DNA of 64,000 nt. Source: Caenorhabditis remanei (Eukaryota > Nematoda > Chromadorea > Rhabditida > Rhabditidae). The stretch lies in NCBI RefSeq assembly GCF_010183535.1, contig NC_071333.1, forward strand, positions 2,232,001-2,296,000, given 5' to 3'. The notes beneath the pieces are model-generated. The model did not search any database and was not told where the DNA came from. It was given only the letters and a program-made list of their open reading frames with translations. Of this stretch, positions 57,340 through 64,000 are shown piece after piece. The position numbers and the translations under genes are program-made. Positions within the stretch are counted from its first letter, which is position 1. Every line of letters begins with the position of its first letter.

Positions 57340-57860
57340 AAAAAAAAAAGGATTTACTTCATCTCTCCAACTTCTCTTACCTTCATGATCAACTCCTGGA
57401 TCCACCAATTCTTCTTCGTCTTCTTATTCAACTTGAGTGAGGTGAGTCTGAATCTTCTTCTTCATTAGTTTCTGTAAATCAAAAAAAGTTATAGTCTATG
57501 CCCTCTAACTGAAAAAGTTACCGTCATGGTCGAGGGGTTCTAGCACGACCCGCTGCCAATTCAGGATCTTCAATCCACAGCTTCTGGAACAAAATTGTAT
57601 TAAGAAAAGTACATATTCTAATCAACTAACGTTGATCTTCCAAATTGAGATTCTTCTGCTTTACCGGTTCCATACCATCCGAAATTGGGTGAGATCGCTT
57701 GACTTTCTTCTGCTTCTTTACCAGTTCTTCTTTTTCTTCATCCTCTATCAAATAACTCTGTTCTATTATGAGCTCAGCCAAGCAGTAACCCATTAGTTCT
57801 GTTGGCAAGGCTTTCAAAAGGCGTACAACGTCACATCTTCATTTCGGCACCTTCTTTTTC
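57168..57860 (-). pseudogene. Cassette F cargo, longer right-arm copy
   Basis: Minus-strand exons mirror the left arm (57860-57631, 57583-57522, 57471-57381) and continue through an extra exon 57337-57168. That exon starts after a poly-T tract and TAG acceptor. It joins in phase to VDPGVDHE and reads EIVPYLSDESMEPEEESAST, then CLSVTTPIFSDSRVQEKMME, ending ITTLLK-stop. The protein would be acidic and Ser/Glu-rich. Frame problems in exons 1-3 are the same as in the left arm (in-frame stop before LLKALP and after SPHSS), so the gene was probably already damaged, or unusually spliced, before duplication. No 3' UTR block of the cassette type is seen after it. Confidence 0.45.
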
Positions 57861-58521
57861 CTGTAAAATATTGTTGGGGGTGGACTAGACAACGTGAATG
57901 ATCTGTATTATTAGATAAAGCGTTTTCAAATTCTTTTTTTTAATTCGTTTGAAGCTATTTTAAATTTTCAAGGTTTTCAACACAAAAAAAAACCAAAATA
58001 TGATATCTTTTCTGTACCGATATGTAACTTGCTAGCTGGTGCCCGTACAAAAAGTCTTATTTTGAACAACACTGTTGATTTTTGCACGTATGAACCAAAT
58101 CTGGCATGGGCCGGGTCTAAAATTGATTTCAACCCAGGGCTTGAAGTTCTTTTTTTTAATTTTGAACAAAATTTTAAAACTTTTTTGAATTTTTTTCCAA
58201 AAATGTCTAAAAACTTTTGATCATACTTCCGAATTCAATTAAACACTAGTTAGGCATTAACAAATTCGACAAGTTTGGAATAAACCATCTCGATAAAATT
58301 TGAAAAATGTTAATAAAAGCAATTTCGAATTCTCAATTTCTGCCCTAAAAGAACCCGAAATCTTGGAAACTTTTTTCATAGACTGTCATAGCAGAAATGA
58401 ACAAAATTTAAAGTTCAATTTTTTAAATTAAATATCACTACTTTTGTACACTCAAAACGCTATTCTTCTTATTGATTGTCGTGATGTTACGTTATATCCT
58501 TTGAAATATCAAGCCACTCAC

Positions 58522-58895
58522 TTTATTCAGACACCAATACCAACATAAAAGCAAAATAATAGAAAATAATTAGAAATCAATAAAAATCAATAAAATTGTA
58601 GACTGCTCAACCAGAAGAGCGTCATCGTAAAGAATGAAGTGGAGAGGAAAACATGCGGTCGAAAAGGAAACAGCTTTCTCTGCTTCTCTAACGCTCTTTC
58701 TAATACACACACTTTTTTTCTGGTTTTATTCGGACGCGTGTTTTTTCCCGTCTGACTACTCTATTTTATGCGGTGGAGTAAGAGACCCGTGGAGATTGCC
58801 GGCTGTGTTATTAGAGTCGACATTCATGAAAAGGGGGCCGAAGGGGAAGAGGGGATTGTGAAATAGAAGGCAACACAATGAGTCATCAGGAATTC
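58522..58895 (-). promoter_or_regulatory. Cassette F: conserved leader exon (right arm)
   Basis: Mirror of 55440-55810 with the donor AATAAA/GTGAGTGG at 58521. It retains the ATGACGCTCTTCTGGTTGAG word on the minus strand. Confidence 0.5.
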
Positions 58896-59049
58896 TTTGA
58901 ATTTTGTTACTGAAAAAAATAATTATGATTGGATTTTAATGGTTTTAAAGGTTTTTAAGGTATATACTTCAAAAAAATATGAAAAATTATCAGAAAAAAA
59001 ACGAAAGATAGTGATTAAGAGACAGCAAGAAAAAGAGACGCAGAGAAAC

Positions 59050-59712
59050 GAGACACTTTTCTCTTTCCGTACGTTTTCCCATTTCCCAAATTTCGAACGC
59101 GCGTATCTTGAAAATGAGCGGAGCTCTCAAAAAGTGATCAACTACAAAAATGTGCTAACTTTTTTGTAGAATATTTTTGTAATTGACAATATTTTTATAA
59201 CGCTTACCACTGTTAAGATATGCGTCTTTAAAAAATATAATTTATAGTCAGCGAGATGGTGAGACGCTGAGAAAGGAGACACTTTTCTCTTTTCGTACGT
59301 TTTCCCATTTCCCAAATTTCGAACGCTCGTATCTTGAAAATGAGCGGAGCTATGAAAAAGTGGTCAACTACAAAAATGTGCTAAATTTTTTGTAGAATAT
59401 TTTTGTAATTGACAATATTTCTATAACGCTTACCACTGTTAAGATATGCGTCTTTAAAAAATATAATTTATAGTCAGCGAGATGGTGAGACGCTGAGAAA
59501 CGAGACACTTTTCTCATTTTGGACGTTCTCCCATTCTTCAAATTTTGCACGCGCGTCCGAGTTCCTTTCTGAAAATTTTAGTTCCGAAGAACACACAGTG
59601 CCAACCGTACAAATTAAAATAAAAGACACTTGAAATTTAACATTTTAAATTTTATTCAGAATTAAAATAAAATAAATCATAAAATTATGGGGAGATGTTG
59701 TGCAGAAATGCT
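59050..59712 (-). other. Cassette E 3' UTR block (right arm) with 226-bp tandem duplication
   Basis: The segment from GAGACACTTTTCTCTT through CGTATCTTGAAAATGAGCGG to AGTCAGCGAGATGGTGAGAC occurs twice in succession (from about 59050 and about 59276). It occurs once in the left arm (about 55020-55280). The copies differ by a few bases (GAGCTCTC/GAGCTATG). The AATAAA and GTACGGTTGGCACTGTGTG parts follow towards 59712 on the minus strand reading. Confidence 0.7.
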
Positions 59713-60316
59713 CCGCAATCTGAAATAATATTTTACAGTTTTAGTGAGAAAATTCTCTTATTTGTATATTTGAGTACAATTCAATATCTATTCCAACTAT
59801 TTTGCTTCACTTTGAGCAGTCAGTTTCCAATACCTTTACACAAAAGTAGTCACCCACTTTCTTTTCATGGAAGCTGGTTCATCCTCCATTCTCCTGAGCA
59901 TGTGTTCCAGAAACATCTCATGAAGTTGTTTGACGGCTTTTGCTTTTTTTCCATTTCGAGGACTTCACATTTTTTGAGAAGATCTGGAAAATGTGTAATT
60001 CGTGTAAAATAAAATATGAAGAAGGGAATAAACCTGTATTTTTCTCCCGCAGTTTGTCGTTTTCTCGTCTTCCACAATCATTTTGTTGCTGACTGCAGTG
60101 TTGACAAGGCTGCGTGCCTCTTCATCCGTTCGCTGCTTGATGACCACTAAAATATGTACTTTAGAACAAACCGTCAATATTTTCAAACGCTTCTCTAAAA
60201 TCTTACACATATTCACAAGATTCCCTTGAGCTTGCTAGACGAATTCCCTCATGTCTTCAAATGACGTCCCATCGACACAAACCTTGAGCATCCGTTTCGT
60301 CGTTTGAGTGAGATCG
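59633..60316 (-). pseudogene. Cassette E cargo (right arm)
   Basis: Minus-strand copy of 54242-54925. The second segment, about 60146-60034, has Arg where the left arm has Gln (KQRTDEEARSLVNTAV), followed in phase by 59982-59836. The first segment differs: ATGGATGCTC became ACGGATGCTC, so the left arm's candidate start is lost. The frame KVCVDGTSFEDMREFV then TAG is kept. Loss of the ATG argues against that start being used in both copies. Confidence 0.4.
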
Positions 60317-60852
60317 CTAGCTGGAAATGAGGAAAGTGGGGAAATCTGAGGGATGATTAGGTATACTGCTCAAATTGATCTTTTTTGTACTAAAATGAGA
60401 CATTTAAGACAGAAATTAATCTGTTGATACCTACTTACAAGGAAGTGTCCATTCTAAAAGTCTTATTTCGAACAACGCTGATTATTTGCACGTATAAACC
60501 AAAATTGTCATGAGCCGGGCATGGCCAAAATCGACATTTTTCTTTACCCGGGGTTGAAGTTCGAAAAATATTTTGGACTAAATTTCGAACGAAATTTTGA
60601 TTTTTTTTGAATGTTTTTCTAAAATTGTGGTATTTTTGACAACAGTTCAGAATTCAACCAAAAGCTAGTTTTGCATCAAGAAATTGGAATAAAAAGATAC
60701 TTTTTCTTAAATCCGGGCCGGGCCGCACCCAATTCACAACTTTGTAAAACTTTTATAATAAAATATCACAAATTCAATGCACTCAAAACGCTATGCCACT
60801 TATTGATTATCGTGATGTTACGTTGTATGTTATGAAATATCAAGCTACTCAC

Positions 60853-61225
60853 CTTATTCTGCCCACGACACCACCATACAAGCAAAATTATAGGAAATAA
60901 TTAGACTTCAATAAAAATCAATAAAAAAGTAGACTGCTCAACCAGAAGAGCGTCATCGTAACGAATGAATTGGAGAGAAAAGAAAGCGGTAGTGGAAGGA
61001 AGCCACTACTCTGCTTCTCTAGCACTCTCTCCAATACACACACTCTTTCCATATTTATTCGGACGGTTGTTCTCTGCCGTATCACTGTTTTCGTCTACTC
61101 GGACGAAAGAGATGCCTGTGGAGAAGGGCAGTCGGGATGTTGGCAGTCGACATTCATGAAAAGGGGGCCGAGCGGTTAAACAGATTGTGAAATCGAAGGG
61201 AACACAATGACTCAACAGGAAGGAA
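60853..61225 (-). promoter_or_regulatory. Cassette E: conserved leader exon (right arm)
   Basis: Mirror of 53330-53696, with donor GCAGAATAAG/GTGAGTAG and the same micro-ORF. Differences from the left arm are few. Confidence 0.5.
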
Positions 61226-61239
61226 TTATTTCGAAACAA

Positions 61240-63330
61240 TCAATAATTTGTGTTAGAAGGGTCTTTGGTTTTTGTTTTTTTTGGTTTCAATGACCTTTTC
61301 CGGCCTGAAGCTTTTAGGCCCGGCCGGTCATTTGACAAGTATGAGTTTTACCATCATCAATTTTCTTTTCAATTGCCTCTCTTTTTTTCAGAAAACCCAA
61401 AAAACGCATCTTCCTGCAGTTAAAAATTTCATTTTTGTTCATTCTCTTTGGTTAGCGTCGAGCGACCGAATCGAAAGTTGTTTTCTGAAGTTATTTACAA
61501 ACTATAGACTTGAACTTGATTTCCGACAAAATTACAAATCAGTGCGGTGAGATCTGAATTTTTCAAATTTTTTCCATATTTAAAATTGTTTCGAAACTTT
61601 GTAATGTGAAATTTTTTATCTATTTTTGACATTTTTAATCAAAAAATTGAACAAAAAGTATTTTTGCAACGACACTCCGTTATTCCGCTAGCGCTTTATT
61701 TAGCAAAACTATTTTTCATAATTTTTTCTTCTTCCGACTTCATTTTTTCTTCGTTTTTCTCTAATTTTTTGCTGTTTCTTCTAAAATTTTTTTGATATAA
61801 TTTCTGAGTAGGAAATTTTTCTTATCAATTTGCATTATTTTAACGTGATTTTCGGTTTTTTCTTCCGATTTTCAGCATTTTCAATTCGTTTTTTTTTGTT
61901 TTTTTTTCTCTCCGTCGGCGTCGTTTTACATTTTCCCCTTTTTTCTCGCGTTTTTTTATCAACAATTCCGCCGAATTTCACCAAAATTACAGTTTTTTTG
62001 ACATCCACTAGTCAAAGAATGTCTGAAAGGATGGAAAAATGAAGCATCGACTAGTATTGGAGTATTTGATGAAATATGCGGAGTAACTAATGGTTAGTGT
62101 TGAAATTTCACGCTAGATTAATCATTACAAAATCCAAAAATGACACTAGAACATAAGCAAGTGAGACACAGCTATACAAACCCGTGAAGTGTCGGGTCAC
62201 AGGGTACACCGGGTCAGTTAGTATAGGAACACAGCAGTACGAGGTGTAAGGAACGCAACGGATTCGAATTTTCGGGGTCGCGTTGCGTACGCGTCGCGGT
62301 TGATATTAAAGGTACGACAAATGAACGTAAAAATCCTTGTCACTCAGCGAAGTCTTTTTGGCACGGTGCCAACCGTTGTGCGACGGAGCGCATTTCCGCG
62401 ATCCCTACGCCTCGCAATGCTGTGCAGGAGGAATGCAACTACTACATATTTTCTGCCATACCATTGCAAAGTCATATAGATTATCAAATATTCCCCACCT
62501 TCTATATTTTGTTTGTCTAACTTCTGAAAATCTTATGAACAACTTTTTTCCAAATGATGAATGGGTTTGGTTATTCCCACTTCTATTATCACGTTGGTCG
62601 CTGTTACTGGATTCTTTGTTTCTGCTTCTATGAGTTCTATGAGGTGAGTTGAAAGAAGTTTCGGCGAGCAATTGAATTTCTCTCTAGATTATTGTCTTTA
62701 AAAAATGGTAAAATCTGAAGAGATAATTAATTTTTCAGTGAATGCCGACGTCTACTGACTTTGTTCCTCTCTTCGGAATATTCTATCTTTTTATAATATT
62801 TCATCAATCAAGTTTCGTCATGCTATTTTTCAATTGTATTCCAATGACGATTATGCCAAAACCATAGAATATTCCAGCCTTTTCTTTTTTCTCTTTTTTT
62901 TCCAACACTTTGAAATTTGACCACGGAATCTTTTTTGCGTAATACTTGTGATCGTGTTCAATAATTGAATTGAATAAATAAATGAATAAATCTCAAAGCG
63001 CTCATGTCTAAACGGTTGTTTCAATTCATTCAAAAACACTTATGGCATACTTATTCGATTAATTTCATTTTCATGATATTTCATTTATTTCCAATTGTTG
63101 ATGTGTGTTTTTTTCATTCTTCTAATTTTTCTTCATCTGATGGTTTTTGAGAGGGGAAGAGTTACATAAATTAGAATAAATATAGTATTATTATTCTGTT
63201 AATAAATCACTAACGTATCTCCGTCAGAGCCTAGGTGTGCCAAAATTCATTATTTTGAAAGCATGACTAACAAAACAGCGACTAGAATTGCGCGCGTGCA
63301 GGTCGCAACTGCAGTGTCACACGGAGGTGG
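61240..63330. other. Spacer between cassettes E and D (right arm)
   Basis: Mirror of 51240-53320, including the palindrome TTGGCACCGTGCCAA at 62358 and the dispersed repeat at 61660-61950. No gene is supported. Confidence 0.4.
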
Positions 63331-63539
63331 GTCTAGAAGCTCAAACGACTTTGGAGAGAAGAGTGCCCGGTTCCAACCGTTCAAATTTTAGAAAAAGGAC
63401 ACCCGAAATGAATTTTTTCAAATTTATTGGTAAAAATACATAAAGTTCTAAAAATAAAGAGTAGATGGTATGAATATGCAAGTTTCCCTCGTCTCGCTCC
63501 CGTATGATGCAATCACGATTCAGATCACTAAATATCCCA

Positions 63540-63987
63540 TCAAGCACTTTCACTGAGAAGAGGAATGGCTCCCACTCTACAGGATTTGAGGAGATCCTCG
63601 CCGACAAGTTCCTCTATTTTTTTGAATACTTCCTTTGTGTAAGCACTCAGGTAACTCTCCACAGCTCGATATAATTCCATTCCTCCGAGCTACCGATCGT
63701 GTAGGCTGATGGAAGTGCATTAACGGTAGACCGATCTGAAAAATGGGAATGATGACGATAAGGTACAATTCGGTGTCCACAAGGAAAGGATATGGAACGT
63801 GACTTGAAAAAAATTGTTTTTGTTTTCTAGTGCTCATAAGTGTTTCTACACAAGTGGAGACTTACTGGCTTGTGATAAAACAAAACTTACTTTATCTTTT
63901 TTGTTCTTTCTCGGTCATCATATTCGGGCTGACGCTCTGCATTCAAATGGTGGATTTTTGATCCGCAGACGCAAGTATTTCCGATTC
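63540..63987 (-). pseudogene. Cassette D cargo (right arm, runs to near the window end)
   Basis: Minus-strand copy of 50565-51011. The ATG at 63680 is kept, and the protein is MELYRAVESYLSAYTKEVFK and on (Glu for Lys at residue 8). Just upstream, CGGAAGCTC became CGGTAGCTC, which adds a TAG in the frame leading into the ATG. The CVCGSKIHHLN exon lies at about 63891-63987. A conserved 46-residue tail with an upstream disruption is common to both arms. Confidence 0.4.
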
Positions 63988-64000
63988 TGAAACTAATATA

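Larger units (their letters stand above)
57340..64000 (-). repeat. Right arm of the palindrome (runs off the window)
   Basis: Reverse-complement copy of 50551-56991. It has the same cassettes F, E and D on the minus strand and one extra tandem duplication at 59050-59500. At the window edge (64000) the match to about 50551 is still continuing, so the full arm is longer than seen here. Confidence 0.93.

Overview
The window looks like nuclear DNA of a Caenorhabditis-type nematode. It is AT-rich, with introns of about 45-55 bp that start GTAAG/GTGAG and end TTTTCAG. It carries an F-box gene of the worm-expanded F-box plus FBA_2 class, a CR1/jockey-like LINE fragment, and many small non-autonomous DNA elements. 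Nothing prokaryotic (operons, ribosome binding sites, CRISPR) is visible. The species cannot be named from the sequence alone.

Layout. 1-2960: repeat-rich DNA with a GC-rich double hairpin, a decayed tandem repeat, a short hAT-like MITE, a foldback element and one possible small exon. 2962-31128: one giant satellite with a 114-bp unit (about 247 copies), interrupted by a 100-N assembly gap at 14512-14611. 114 is 38 codons and the unit has no stop in one forward and two reverse frames, so open frames of more than 2500 codons arise passively; I do not regard them as genes. The array shows higher-order structure: a 14-unit block seen three times and a segment of more than 2 kb copied 18,054 bp away.

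31130-40260: three cassettes on the minus strand. Each has a similar 5' leader ending in an AATAAG/GTGAGT-type donor, a similar long first intron, a short spliced coding cargo, and a similar 3' untranslated block with AATAAA. The cargoes are unrelated: a small charged protein (apparently intact), a decayed homeobox gene and a decayed charged or coiled-coil gene. 40260-49540: a minisatellite rich in heat-shock-element-like TTC/GAA arrays, a head-to-head pair of F-box/FBA_2 paralogues (one intact with three exons, one broken by a stop, a deletion and a hAT-like MITE) and decayed repeats.

49540-64000: three more cassettes (D, E, F) on the plus strand, then the same three in reverse order and orientation. 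They form a palindrome with arms of about 6.5 kb (50551-56991 and 57340 to beyond the window end) around a 348-bp spacer. The arms differ by scattered substitutions and one 226-bp tandem duplication.

The most unusual features are the cassette family, with conserved leader and 3' UTR but unrelated coding cargo, the palindrome, and the huge stop-free satellite. Only the plus-strand F-box gene and the small cassette-A gene look confidently intact.
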